Below are positions 13,865-22,044 of a stretch of DNA of 64,000 bases, in pieces. This stretch comes from WRMS01 sp038562165 (GTDB lineage: Bacteria; Bacillota; Peptococcia; DRI-13; UBA5745): contig JBCFAO010000015.1 in the NCBI GenBank assembly GCA_038562165.1, positions 1-64,000 on the forward strand, in the 5' to 3' direction. Positions within the stretch are counted from its first letter, which is position 1. Each line of letters begins with the position of its first letter. The position numbers were made by a program, and so were the translations under genes. The notes beneath the pieces were generated by a model that worked only from the letters and a program-made list of their open reading frames with translations, ran no database searches and was not told the DNA's origin.

Positions 13865-15412
13865 TTACTTTGCGTGATCGACAGCTCGGGTCTCCCGGAT
13901 CACCACTACCCGGATCTGGCCCGGATATTCCATATTACCCTCTATTTGCTTCACAATTTCCCTGGCCATCAGGGCGGAACCTGCATCGTCTACTTTATCG
14001 GGTTTTACGATGATGCGAATCTCGCGGCCGGCCTGAATAGCATAGGATTTGTCCACACCTTCAAAGGCATTAGCGATTTCTTCCAGCTTCTCCAGACGCT
14101 TAATGTAAGCTTCCAGGGTTTCTCTCCTGGCGCCGGGCCGGGCAGCCGATATAGCATCGGCGGCGGCCACCAGAACGGCTTCCACAGAGCGGAAAGGCTC
14201 ATCGCCATGATGGGCGGCAATGCCGTGAATAACTTCCTCAGACTCCCGGTATTTCTTAGCTAAATCAGCGCCAATTGCCGTGTGGGAGCCCTCGATCTCA
14301 TGATCGATGGCCTTGCCGATATCATGCAGTAAACCGGCCCGTTTGGCTAAAGTCACGTCAGCGCCAATTTCCGCCGCCATCATACCGGCCAAATGAGCCA
14401 CTTCAATGGAGTGCTTGAGTACATTTTGGCCATAACTGGTACGGTAGCGCAAACGGCCCAGAAGCCGGATCAGCTCAGGATGCAGGCCATTGACTCCCGT
14501 CTCGAAGGTGGCTTGTTCACCTTCTTCCCGGATGCTTTGCTCTACTTCCTTCTTGGCTTTTTCCACCATTTCCTCAATACGTCCGGGATGGATGCGGCCA
14601 TCTAAAATCAGTTTTTCCAAAGCGATTCTGGCCACTTCCCGGCGTACCGGATCAAAGCCTGACAAGATTACTGCCTCCGGCGTATCATCGATGATCAAAT
14701 CGATACCGGTTAAGGTCTCTAAAGTCCGGATATTGCGGCCTTCCCGGCCGATAATCCTTCCCTTCATCTCATCATTAGGCAAGGCTACTACCGAAACAGT
14801 AGTCTCAGCCACATGGTCGGCAGCGCAGCGCTGAATGGCCAAAGAAATAATATTCCTGGCCCGGCGGTCGCTTTCCTCCCTTACCTGAGCTTCGTTTTCT
14901 TTAATAATCATAGCCGTTTCATGTTTGATTTCCGATTCTACCCGGGAAAGCAACAGATCCTTGGCCTGATCAAAAGAGAGTCCGGAAATTCTCTCAAGCT
15001 CCTCCAGTTGTTTTTGCATCAGCTCTGTCAAGCTCTTTTTCTGCTTGGCCAGCTCCTGCTCTGTCTTCTGCAGGGCTTCTTCTTTCTTTTCCATCTGGTC
15101 CGCTTTGCGATCTAAGGTCTCTTCCTTCTGGACTAAGCGGCGTTCCTGGCGCTGAGCTTCGTTTCTTCTTTCACGAATCTCCTGCTCCATATCATTTTTT
15201 AATTTATAGGCCTCTTCTTTTGCTTCAACCAGAGTTTCTTTCTTGACCCCTTCGGCAGACCTGCGGGCTTCATCCAGTATTTTTTCGGCCTGAATCTCTG
15301 CGGCAGACAATTTTCCTTCCGCAATATTTTTCCGCAAAATATAACCTGCCAAAGTACCGATAGCCAAAGCGACTGCTACGGCCACAGCAAATAATATTGA
15401 TGTATAAGGCAA
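13865..15412 (-). CDS. rny: Ribonuclease Y
   Basis: The main endoribonuclease of Firmicute mRNA decay, anchored in the membrane. 515 residues when started at the TTG at 15412, which has AAAGGAGGAG 7 nt upstream and places the single transmembrane helix at residues 4-24; the frame extends to 15535 without support. A long charged coiled coil (about 30-200) follows, then the KH domain (RIIGREGRNIRTLE) and the HD domain (HSIEVAHL, LLHDIGKA). Length matches the family. A promoter with a 210-nt leader precedes it. Confidence 0.95.
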   Translation of the reverse strand: MPYTSILFAVAVAVALAIGTLAGYILRKNIAEGKLSAAEIQAEKILDEARRSAEGVKKETLVEAKEEAYKLKNDMEQEIRERRNEAQRQERRLVQKEETLDRKADQMEKKEEALQKTEQELAKQKKSLTELMQKQLEELERISGLSFDQAKDLLLSRVESEIKHETAMIIKENEAQVREESDRRARNIISLAIQRCAADHVAETTVSVVALPNDEMKGRIIGREGRNIRTLETLTGIDLIIDDTPEAVILSGFDPVRREVARIALEKLILDGRIHPGRIEEMVEKAKKEVEQSIREEGEQATFETGVNGLHPELIRLLGRLRYRTSYGQNVLKHSIEVAHLAGMMAAEIGADVTLAKRAGLLHDIGKAIDHEIEGSHTAIGADLAKKYRESEEVIHGIAAHHGDEPFRSVEAVLVAAADAISAARPGARRETLEAYIKRLEKLEEIANAFEGVDKSYAIQAGREIRIIVKPDKVDDAGSALMAREIVKQIEGNMEYPGQIRVVVIRETRAVDHAK

Positions 15413-15465
15413 CGTTTCTCCTCCTTTCCTCAAAAATAATTTTTCAAAAAACACATGATTGCATA

Positions 15466-15494
15466 AAAAAACAGGCTGGTTGAAAACCGGCCTG
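15466..15494 (-). terminator. Terminator hairpin in the rny leader
   Basis: On the minus strand CAGGCCGGTT-ttc-AACCAGCCTG is followed by TTTTTTTATG. It lies about 55 nt before the rny start and some 190-210 nt after a near-consensus promoter, so it would cut the rny transcript short or define a separate small RNA. Confidence 0.8.
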
Positions 15495-15676
15495 ATTTCT
15501 GCCGAAACATAGTTAGACGACCCGCGCATAAACAAAAACTTTTTTGATAAAAGTTCTTATTCACCATAATTTATATGTTCCACCCGGACATGGGAAACCC
15601 CCAAACCAAGATATATATAGGTGCCTGCGGCCTATCCAATCTATCATTCATAAACAGAAATAAGCTTATCTACCAG
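15466..15676 (-). ncRNA. Candidate small RNA or rny leader RNA
   Basis: The segment runs from a predicted start (about 15676) to a strong terminator. It contains several local hairpins: ATAGG-CCTAT around 15625, GTTTCC-GGAAC around 15590, and the terminator stem. No reading frame is present. A GGGTGGAAC stretch recalls a T-box but the rest of the T-box core is missing. It does not match any RNA family I can name with confidence. It could be an attenuated 5' leader of rny or a free small RNA. Confidence 0.45.
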
Positions 15677-15681
15677 GATTT

Positions 15682-15710
15682 ATTTTACGCTTAAACTGTT
15701 TATCTGTCAA
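15682..15710 (-). promoter_or_regulatory. Sigma-A-type promoter upstream of rny
   Basis: TTGACA (15710-15705) and TAAAAT (15687-15682) on the minus strand with a 17-nt spacer. It lies 270 nt upstream of the rny start codon, in the 410-nt gap between recA and rny. Confidence 0.75.
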
Positions 15711-15822
15711 GTAGCAAGGCCTTTCGGCAACAGGCTCCAGGGCCCTTGCAACGGGGGATTGAAAGCTGATTTTGTATAATTATAACGCCTCGTCAGGCAA
15801 GGAGTGCTTGCCGCCCCGCTAT

Positions 15823-16860
15823 TTACTCGACTTCCGCCTCTCCTTCATCCAAATTCTCTGCTCTTCCCTCACCGGGCTGAAACTGAGTTTTGACCCGGGC
15901 TTCGATTTCTTTGAGGATTTCCGGGTTATCCTTCAGGAATTGCTTGGCATTTTCCCGGCCCTGGCCAATTCTGTTTTCCTCGTAGGAATACCAGGTACCG
16001 CTTCTGCGGACAATCTCCAGCTCTGTGGCCATATCTAAAATATTGCCCTCCCGGGAAACGCCCTCGCCGTACATGATATCAAACTCTGCCACTTTGAAGG
16101 GGGGGGCCACTTTATTCTTAACCACCTTGATCTTTGTCTTGTTGCCCACTACGTCGGAGCCCTGCTTGATGGCTTCGCCTTTGCGGACTTCAAGACGCAC
16201 GGAGGAATAGAACTTCAAGGCCCGGCCACCGCTGGTGGTCTCGGGATTGCCATAAACCACGCCTACCTTCTCCCGGATCTGGTTGATGAAAATGCAAATG
16301 GTGTTGGATTTGCCTACGGCTGCCGTCAGCTTGCGCAAGGCTTGAGACATGAGCCGGGCCTGGAGACCCACATGGGTATCGCCCATATCTCCTTCGATCT
16401 CTTGCCTGGGCACCAAAGCTGCCACGGAGTCCACCACAATGACCTCTACAGCGCCGCTGCGGACCAAAGCTTCACAAATCTCCAAAGCCTGCTCTCCCGT
16501 ATCCGGCTGGGAAATCAGCATATCGTCTATATTTACCCCCAGCTTGCCGGCGTAGGCGGGATCAAGGGCATGCTCCGCATCAATGAAAGCAGCGATACCG
16601 CCCAGCTTCTGGACCTCCGCCACCATATGCAAAGCCACCGTGGTCTTGCCGCCGGACTCCGGTCCGAAGATTTCGATGATTCGGCCTCTGGGCACGCCGC
16701 CCACACCTAAAGCCAGATCTAAACTTAAAATACCGGAGGGAACGGTCTCCACCTGCATCTTGGCTCTGGCTTCTCCCATACGCATAATGGAGCCTTTGCC
16801 AAACTGGCGCTCAATACCGGCTAAGGCAGCTTCCAACGCTTTGCTTTTCTTCTCGTCCAT
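15823..16860 (-). CDS. recA: RecA recombinase
   Basis: A 345-residue recombinase: Walker A GPESGGKTT, Walker B VIVVDSVAAL, the FINQIREKVGV loop region and the NPETTSGGRALKF motif are present, with an acidic C-terminal tail (ENLDEGEAEVE). It polymerises on single-stranded DNA, drives homologous pairing and triggers LexA cleavage. Preceded by its own promoter; no LexA operator (CGAAC-N4-GTTCG type) was seen in the short upstream region. Gene order cshA-recA-rny matches related clostridia. Confidence 0.98.
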   Translation of the reverse strand: MDEKKSKALEAALAGIERQFGKGSIMRMGEARAKMQVETVPSGILSLDLALGVGGVPRGRIIEIFGPESGGKTTVALHMVAEVQKLGGIAAFIDAEHALDPAYAGKLGVNIDDMLISQPDTGEQALEICEALVRSGAVEVIVVDSVAALVPRQEIEGDMGDTHVGLQARLMSQALRKLTAAVGKSNTICIFINQIREKVGVVYGNPETTSGGRALKFYSSVRLEVRKGEAIKQGSDVVGNKTKIKVVKNKVAPPFKVAEFDIMYGEGVSREGNILDMATELEIVRRSGTWYSYEENRIGQGRENAKQFLKDNPEILKEIEARVKTQFQPGEGRAENLDEGEAEVE

Positions 16861-16892
16861 TCCTATCTCATCCTTCCGGTTTACTCATCAAT

Positions 16893-16922
16893 AAAATACC
16901 ATATTCTTACAATTCTTGTCAA
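16893..16922 (-). promoter_or_regulatory. recA promoter
   Basis: TTGACA (16922-16917) and TATTTT (16898-16893) on the minus strand, spacer 18 nt. Directly upstream is a hairpin (16927-16952, CTGCCTCAA arms) that may end cshA transcripts, although its minus-strand tail is not T-rich. Confidence 0.65.
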
Positions 16923-16996
16923 GAGGCTGCCTCAACTTTGTTTTTGAGGCAGTTCTCCTGTTTTCTCAAGAATTTACAACAATTTCGAGATTTGGC

Positions 16997-18586
16997 TTAA
17001 CGGGCTCTGGCCGTCTGCACCGCCACCCGCCAGCCGTTGATATGCATGCGGTCCATAATATGAATTACCCGGTGGGCAAACTCTTCCGGCACTTCTACAA
17101 AAGTAAACTTATCATAGATATTGATGCCTTTTACCAAATGAGCGGGCATATCCACCTCCTGGCTGATCAGCTTGGCCAAATCGCCGGGCTTGATGTTTTG
17201 CTGCCGGCCGATGGTCATGAAAAGCCTGACCATGCCGTTTTTGGCGCCGGTATTGCCGAAGTCCGCCCGTTCTTTTTCTTCCTTATCCATGAGATCGATG
17301 CCTCTCAGGTTAAAGGTATAGCGAACCAAGGCCGCCAAGGCATCCTCTTTATCGAAGTATTCGGTGAGCTCCGCCGCAATTTCCCGGTAAGGCTCCAGGT
17401 TTTCTTCCTGCAAAATGTTTTCTACATTTTCACGGACCGCCCGTTTCTGCAGATCCAGCATTTCTTTGAATGTAGGGGGTAAAGAACGGGTGATCCGGCT
17501 GCGGATCAGTTTCTCAATCAACCGCAAATGCCGGTACTCCTGGGGTACGATGAGGGTGATGGCTACCCCTTCCCGGCCGGCCCGGCCGGTTCTGCCGATG
17601 CGGTGGACGTAAGACTCCGGATCTAAAGGTATATCATAGTTGATGACGTGACTGATCCGGTCAATGTCAATACCCCGGGCCGCCACGTCGGTGGCAATTA
17701 AAATATCCGTATCGCCGTTGCGGACGCTTTTCATGGTTTTATCCCGCTGGGCCTGAGTCAAATCGCCATGGAGACCTTCGGCTTCATAGCCCCGGGATTG
17801 CAAGGCCGAGGACAGATCGTCCACACCTCTTTTGGTCCGGCAAAATACAATGACGCCGTCGTAGTTCTCACAATCCAGTATGCGGCAGAGGGTTTCGATC
17901 TTATTGGAAAGATTGACCTCATAATAACGCTGCTGAATTTTGGGTACGGTAACGGTTTCCTTGTTGACGCTGACAAACTTGGGATCTTTTAAATATTTAT
18001 TGGCCAAACGCCGTATAGGATCGGGCATGGTCGCCGAAAAGAGCAGGGTTTGCCGGCCTTCGGGAGCCTGATCCATAATTGCTTCGATATCATCGACAAA
18101 GCCCATATCCAGCATCTCGTCGGCCTCATCAATAACCATGATTTTCACGTGGTCAAGACGCAAAGTCTTGCGGTCCAGATGGTCCAAAATACGGCCGGGA
18201 GTGCCGATGACGATATGAACGCCGCTTCTCAGAGAGCGGATCTGCCGGTCAATGGGCTGGCCGCCGTAAACCGGCAGCACCCGAATATGCTTAAATTTGC
18301 TGATTTTGGCTATCTCCCCCGCCACCTGAATAGCCAGTTCTCTGGTGGGCGTCAGGATAAAAGCCTGGATCTTGTTTACGGAAGCCTCCACCTTGTCTAC
18401 AATGGGAATACCGAAGGCTGCGGTTTTGCCTGTACCGGTTTGAGCCTGTCCGATCAAGTCATGGCCTTGGGTAACCAAGGGTACTGCCTGAGCCTGAATA
18501 GGCGTAGGTTCTTCAAAGCCCATTTCCTCCAGGGCGTTAACGATTTTGCGATCTATCTGAAGTTCGCCGAAAAATGAATTAACCAA
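16997..18586 (-). CDS. DEAD-box RNA helicase, CshA/DeaD type
   Basis: 529 residues with all helicase motifs: Q-motif, AQTGTGKT, PTRELA, VIDEADEML, SAT, and HRIGRTGRAGREG. The C-terminal 75 residues form a DbpA/CshA-type RNA-binding domain (V-R-L-F-M-T-I-G-R, ending N-G-W-R-V-A-V). It unwinds RNA in ribosome assembly and mRNA decay with the degradosome; RNase Y and PNPase are encoded nearby. The start is TTG at 18586, with AAGGAG 6 nt upstream and no better ATG. Confidence 0.94.
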   Translation of the reverse strand: MVNSFFGELQIDRKIVNALEEMGFEEPTPIQAQAVPLVTQGHDLIGQAQTGTGKTAAFGIPIVDKVEASVNKIQAFILTPTRELAIQVAGEIAKISKFKHIRVLPVYGGQPIDRQIRSLRSGVHIVIGTPGRILDHLDRKTLRLDHVKIMVIDEADEMLDMGFVDDIEAIMDQAPEGRQTLLFSATMPDPIRRLANKYLKDPKFVSVNKETVTVPKIQQRYYEVNLSNKIETLCRILDCENYDGVIVFCRTKRGVDDLSSALQSRGYEAEGLHGDLTQAQRDKTMKSVRNGDTDILIATDVAARGIDIDRISHVINYDIPLDPESYVHRIGRTGRAGREGVAITLIVPQEYRHLRLIEKLIRSRITRSLPPTFKEMLDLQKRAVRENVENILQEENLEPYREIAAELTEYFDKEDALAALVRYTFNLRGIDLMDKEEKERADFGNTGAKNGMVRLFMTIGRQQNIKPGDLAKLISQEVDMPAHLVKGINIYDKFTFVEVPEEFAHRVIHIMDRMHINGWRVAVQTARAR

Positions 18587-18644
18587 AATATGCTCCTTTC
18601 TTTATTGCAAGTGCTTTGTGTCCGCTAAAAGCTGTCACAGAGTA

Positions 18645-19154
18645 CTAGTTTCCTTGTAATACTTTAAGGGCCAGGGCTATTGCCGCTTCTGCAGTCTGCT
18701 GCCGGATAGCCTGCCGGCCGCCGGAAAACTGAAAGGGAAAAACCTTTTCTTGCCCTTGATAAAAAATGCCGATATATACTAAGCCTACGGGCTTTTCTGT
18801 GCCGTCGGCCTGAGGGCCGGCTATGCCGGTAACGGCAATAGCCAGATCACCTTCCAAGGTCTTGGCGGCCCCCGCCGCCATGGCTGCCGCCACCTGGGGA
18901 CTTACGGCTCCTGCCGCAGCAAGGACTTTGCCGTCCACACCCAATAATTTTTCCTTGATGGCGTTGGCATAAGATATAATGCCGCCTTTATAATAAACGG
19001 AGGATCCCGGCAGGCTGGTGATGCAGCCGCCGATCAGTCCGCCGGTGCAGGATTCGGCGGTGACCACCGTCAAGCCCTTTGCCGTGGCCAGAGCTGCCAG
19101 CTCCTCAAGATCCCGGTTCAATTGACAGGATTGAGAAGGATATTGCTGGTCCAT
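18645..19154 (-). CDS. pncC: Nicotinamide-nucleotide amidohydrolase (CinA C-terminal domain)
   Basis: A 169-residue stand-alone CinA C-terminal domain: VTAESCTGGLIGG, GGIISYANAIKEKLLGV, and AVTGIAGPxxDGTEKPVG. It deamidates NMN in NAD recycling. Bacillus CinA carries an extra N-terminal molybdopterin-like domain of about 250 residues; that domain is absent here, with no trace upstream, so this is the short PncC form rather than a truncation. It lies between pgsA and cshA where cinA normally sits. Confidence 0.92.
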   Translation of the reverse strand: MDQQYPSQSCQLNRDLEELAALATAKGLTVVTAESCTGGLIGGCITSLPGSSVYYKGGIISYANAIKEKLLGVDGKVLAAAGAVSPQVAAAMAAGAAKTLEGDLAIAVTGIAGPQADGTEKPVGLVYIGIFYQGQEKVFPFQFSGGRQAIRQQTAEAAIALALKVLQGN

Positions 19155-19166
19155 AAATCCGGCTCC

Positions 19167-19706
19167 TTACATCATCTTGATTTTCTGGAAAGTTTTCACC
19201 ACATAATCGTAGCCGGAATAAACGGTAAAAATAAGAGCCAGATAAAGCAGCCAGGTACCGAGAGAAAAACCGATAAAAGGCGTCAGATAGTTTTCCAGCA
19301 AAAGAGCGGAAAGGGCTACGATTTGGATGACTGTCTTTAGTTTACCCAATTTACTGGCAGCTATAACAATGCCTTCCGCCGCCGATACGCCTCTTAACCC
19401 GGTAACCAAAAATTCCCGGCCGATAATCACAATAGATATCCAGGAAGGAATTCTGCCGATTTCCACTAAAGTGATCAAGGCGGCAGTAACCAGCATCTTA
19501 TCGGCCAGCGGATCCAGCAGCTTGCCCAAATTCGTTATTTCCTTGCGCTTCCTGGCAATATAGCCGTCCAGACCATCGGTGCTGGCCGCCAGAATAAAAA
19601 GCAGAGCAGCCCAAAAGTCGCTATGGGAAAAATCCGCCAGGGCAAAAACCATAAATAGAGGAATCAGGATAATCCGCAGCAATGTTAATTTATTGGCTAG
19701 ATTCAT
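19167..19706 (-). CDS. pgsA: CDP-diacylglycerol-glycerol-3-phosphate 3-phosphatidyltransferase
   Basis: A 179-residue membrane enzyme making phosphatidylglycerol phosphate. The CDP-alcohol phosphotransferase signature is complete: STDGLDGYIAR, G-K-L-L-D-P-L-A-D-K (D-G-x2-A-R-x8-G-x3-D-x3-D pattern). Four to five hydrophobic helices. Its start overlaps the 3' end of rimO by 17 nt, indicating coupling. Confidence 0.95.
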   Translation of the reverse strand: MNLANKLTLLRIILIPLFMVFALADFSHSDFWAALLFILAASTDGLDGYIARKRKEITNLGKLLDPLADKMLVTAALITLVEIGRIPSWISIVIIGREFLVTGLRGVSAAEGIVIAASKLGKLKTVIQIVALSALLLENYLTPFIGFSLGTWLLYLALIFTVYSGYDYVVKTFQKIKMM

Positions 19707-21060
19707 TGGCTATCTCTCCCGATAATATATAATCCCTGCTATGAGTGATTCTAACGTCAACCAACTGGCCGGGGCTCAAGAGCTCTTTGCTGCTGAAGGT
19801 AACCAAACCGTCGATTTCCGGGGCGTCCCAGCAAGTACGGCCCTCGTAATGGTACAAATCAGCTTTTTCCCGGTCTCTTTCGTCAATAAAAACAGACAGG
19901 ACCTTTCCTACCAGGGAATCGTGCCATTGCTCTAAAACCTGGCTTTGCTTTTCCTGGGCCAACTCCAAACGCCTTTCCTTTTCTGCCTCGGCAATCTGGT
20001 TAGGCAGCTTTTCCGCCGGCGTACCGGGTTGAGGAGAAAAAGCAAAGAAACCTACCCGTTCTAAATGGAATTCTTCCAAAAACTCCAGCAGTGCTTGGAA
20101 AGCCTTTTCCGTCTCGCCGGGAAAGCCCACCATCAAGGTGGTACGGATGACGATATCGGGAATATGACGGCGCAAGGAGGTGATAACGTCTTTCAGCCGG
20201 CTGCTGCTGATAGGCCGGGCCATAGTCCGCAGCACAGTATCATCCACATGCTGGATGGGCATATCCAAATAAGGACAGACCTTGGGATGCTTCATGGCCT
20301 CAAGGAGAGCTTCATCCACCCCTTCGGGATAGCAATACATGATGCGTACCCTTTCTAAGCCCTGGATGGCGCAAAGCTCCTGCAAAAGCTCTGCCAGGCT
20401 GGCCGCCGGCGTCAAATCCCTGCCGTAGGCCCCCGTATCCTGGGCAACCAATACCGCTTCCCGCAGGCCTTTGGCTACCCGGGCGGCAACTTCTTCCTTT
20501 ATGGAGTTTAAGGGCCGGCTGCGGTACCCCCCTCTGATTTGAGGGATCACGCAAAAAGTACAATGGTGATCGCAGCCTTCGGCAATCTTGACGTAGCCGC
20601 AAGGCTCCTCTGCCGATTGCATAGCCCATTCATTAGAGAATAAATGCTGGTCGGGACTGCCGATTTGCAGCCTTTGCCCTTCCCGCTTTCCTCCTAATGT
20701 AGAGGCTAAGGCATCCAAATGGGCCTGCAGCTTAACCCAATCCGTAACCCCTAAAAAGAGATCCACTTCCGGCAAAGCTTCTGCCAGCTCATCGCCGTAT
20801 TTTTGGACCAGACAGCCTAAGACAATTAAATAACGGCAGCGGCCTTTCTTTTTCCAGCGGGATAAATCCAATATGGCTTGGATGGATTCTTCTTTTGCAT
20901 CATCAACAAAGCCGCAGGTGTTAAGGAGAATGATCTCTGCTTCCTGCGGCGAGTTGGTGAAAACATATCCCTTTTCAAGCAACATCCCTTGGATTTGGCG
21001 GCTATCGACCTGGTTTTTGGGGCAGCCCAAGGTCATTAAATGAAGTAAGGTTTTTTTCAT
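19690..21060 (-). CDS. rimO: Ribosomal protein S12 methylthiotransferase
   Basis: 456 residues. An N-terminal MTTase domain has three cluster cysteines (TLGCPKN, LNTCGFV, VLGCLVQ), a radical-SAM domain has CDHHCTFCVIPQIRG, and a C-terminal TRAM domain follows. RimO adds a methylthio group to Asp88 of S12. MiaB is the near paralogue; the RGGYRSRP stretch and the conserved linkage to pgsA and the RodZ gene favour RimO. Confidence 0.94.
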   Translation of the reverse strand: MKKTLLHLMTLGCPKNQVDSRQIQGMLLEKGYVFTNSPQEAEIILLNTCGFVDDAKEESIQAILDLSRWKKKGRCRYLIVLGCLVQKYGDELAEALPEVDLFLGVTDWVKLQAHLDALASTLGGKREGQRLQIGSPDQHLFSNEWAMQSAEEPCGYVKIAEGCDHHCTFCVIPQIRGGYRSRPLNSIKEEVAARVAKGLREAVLVAQDTGAYGRDLTPAASLAELLQELCAIQGLERVRIMYCYPEGVDEALLEAMKHPKVCPYLDMPIQHVDDTVLRTMARPISSSRLKDVITSLRRHIPDIVIRTTLMVGFPGETEKAFQALLEFLEEFHLERVGFFAFSPQPGTPAEKLPNQIAEAEKERRLELAQEKQSQVLEQWHDSLVGKVLSVFIDERDREKADLYHYEGRTCWDAPEIDGLVTFSSKELLSPGQLVDVRITHSRDYILSGEIANESSQ

Positions 21061-21173
21061 CGTAAATAAGCCGGCCAGCCGGCAGGACCTCCTTTTATGA
21101 ATGGGATTTCACTTGCCCTTTCATCGGCGAAATTGCAGCGTGAAATGATCACATTTTATTATCCGGCGAATCC

Positions 21174-21968
21174 TTAAGAAACAGCTTCGCCGATTTCATC
21201 GTCATACATGATACCGTCTCTGATCGAATATAATTTTGTCATCGTCTGGCCGGACCTGCCCAAAGGCGGCAATTCCAAATCATTTAAGCTGATGGTGACG
21301 CCGCCGGCATTGCCCATTCTGAGCTCAATTTCCTGAAGCTCGGGGAACTCCAGAGTCTCTCCTGCCCGGATAGTGCCCTCATGAACCTGCTGGCCCTGGT
21401 TTTTAAGCCTGAACCAGCAATTTTCTGCGGCAACCATCTTGAGAGTAAAGGAGGTGAGAATAACGGGCTCTGTCTCCACCACGGGCTCCGTGGGCAGAGG
21501 ATCGGGCTGGGGCAGGATGATGGCCGGGGGGTTGGGCTCTTTATCACCATGATCCGCTAAATAGTAGGCCTTGTAGGCCCATTGAGCAAAATACAGGACA
21601 ACGGCAGAAACTACACAAAGGATCAAAACTAATTTTCGTTTCGGCTTGTTTTGCAGGTCTACTTCCCGCCGCCGCTTTGGCGCCTCCGGGGCAACGGCTG
21701 GAGCCATGCCGGCGTTTGCCTGGGCTTTAGCCGTTTCTCGGACGGCCAGCTCATACATATCGCCTAAAGCATGCTCATCCAAGCCAAGGTATCGGGCATA
21801 AGTGCGTAAAAAGCCTTTAGCATATACCTTGCCTGGCATGCGGTCCCATTCCTCATGCTCCAATGCTAATAAGTAGCGCTTTTTGATCTTTGTGGTCTCT
21901 TCAATTTGATCTAAGGTGGCTCCTTTTCTTTCCCGAGCCTCCCGCAGGATCCCCCCGATACCTTCCAT
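21174..21968 (-). CDS. RodZ-like helix-turn-helix membrane protein
   Basis: 264 residues: an N-terminal HTH_25 domain (LREARERKGATLDQIEE, KKRYLLALEHEEWDRMPG, YAKGFLRTYARYLGLD), a basic stretch (RRREVDLQNKPKRK), one transmembrane helix (about 125-143), a Pro-rich spacer and a C-terminal DUF4115 beta domain. RodZ couples MreB to the elongation machinery; Bacillus YmfM occupies the same locus. No mreB is nearby. Confidence 0.88.
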   Translation of the reverse strand: MEGIGGILREARERKGATLDQIEETTKIKKRYLLALEHEEWDRMPGKVYAKGFLRTYARYLGLDEHALGDMYELAVRETAKAQANAGMAPAVAPEAPKRRREVDLQNKPKRKLVLILCVVSAVVLYFAQWAYKAYYLADHGDKEPNPPAIILPQPDPLPTEPVVETEPVILTSFTLKMVAAENCWFRLKNQGQQVHEGTIRAGETLEFPELQEIELRMGNAGGVTISLNDLELPPLGRSGQTMTKLYSIRDGIMYDDEIGEAVS

Positions 21969-22044
21969 TTATCGATCCTCCGGCTCATATTATTACCTAT
22001 TAATTTATTATATCAAATTTTTATCCAATTGCCTATGGGGAATA

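Noticed and set aside
15570..15600. T-box-like GGGTGGAAC in the rny leader
   Set aside because: The downstream CCGCG half of the T-box core and the specifier stem are missing, and rny is not an amino-acid-related gene.
18645..19154. Truncated cinA pseudogene
   Set aside because: The C-terminal domain is complete with its own start and good motifs, and stand-alone PncC proteins are common.
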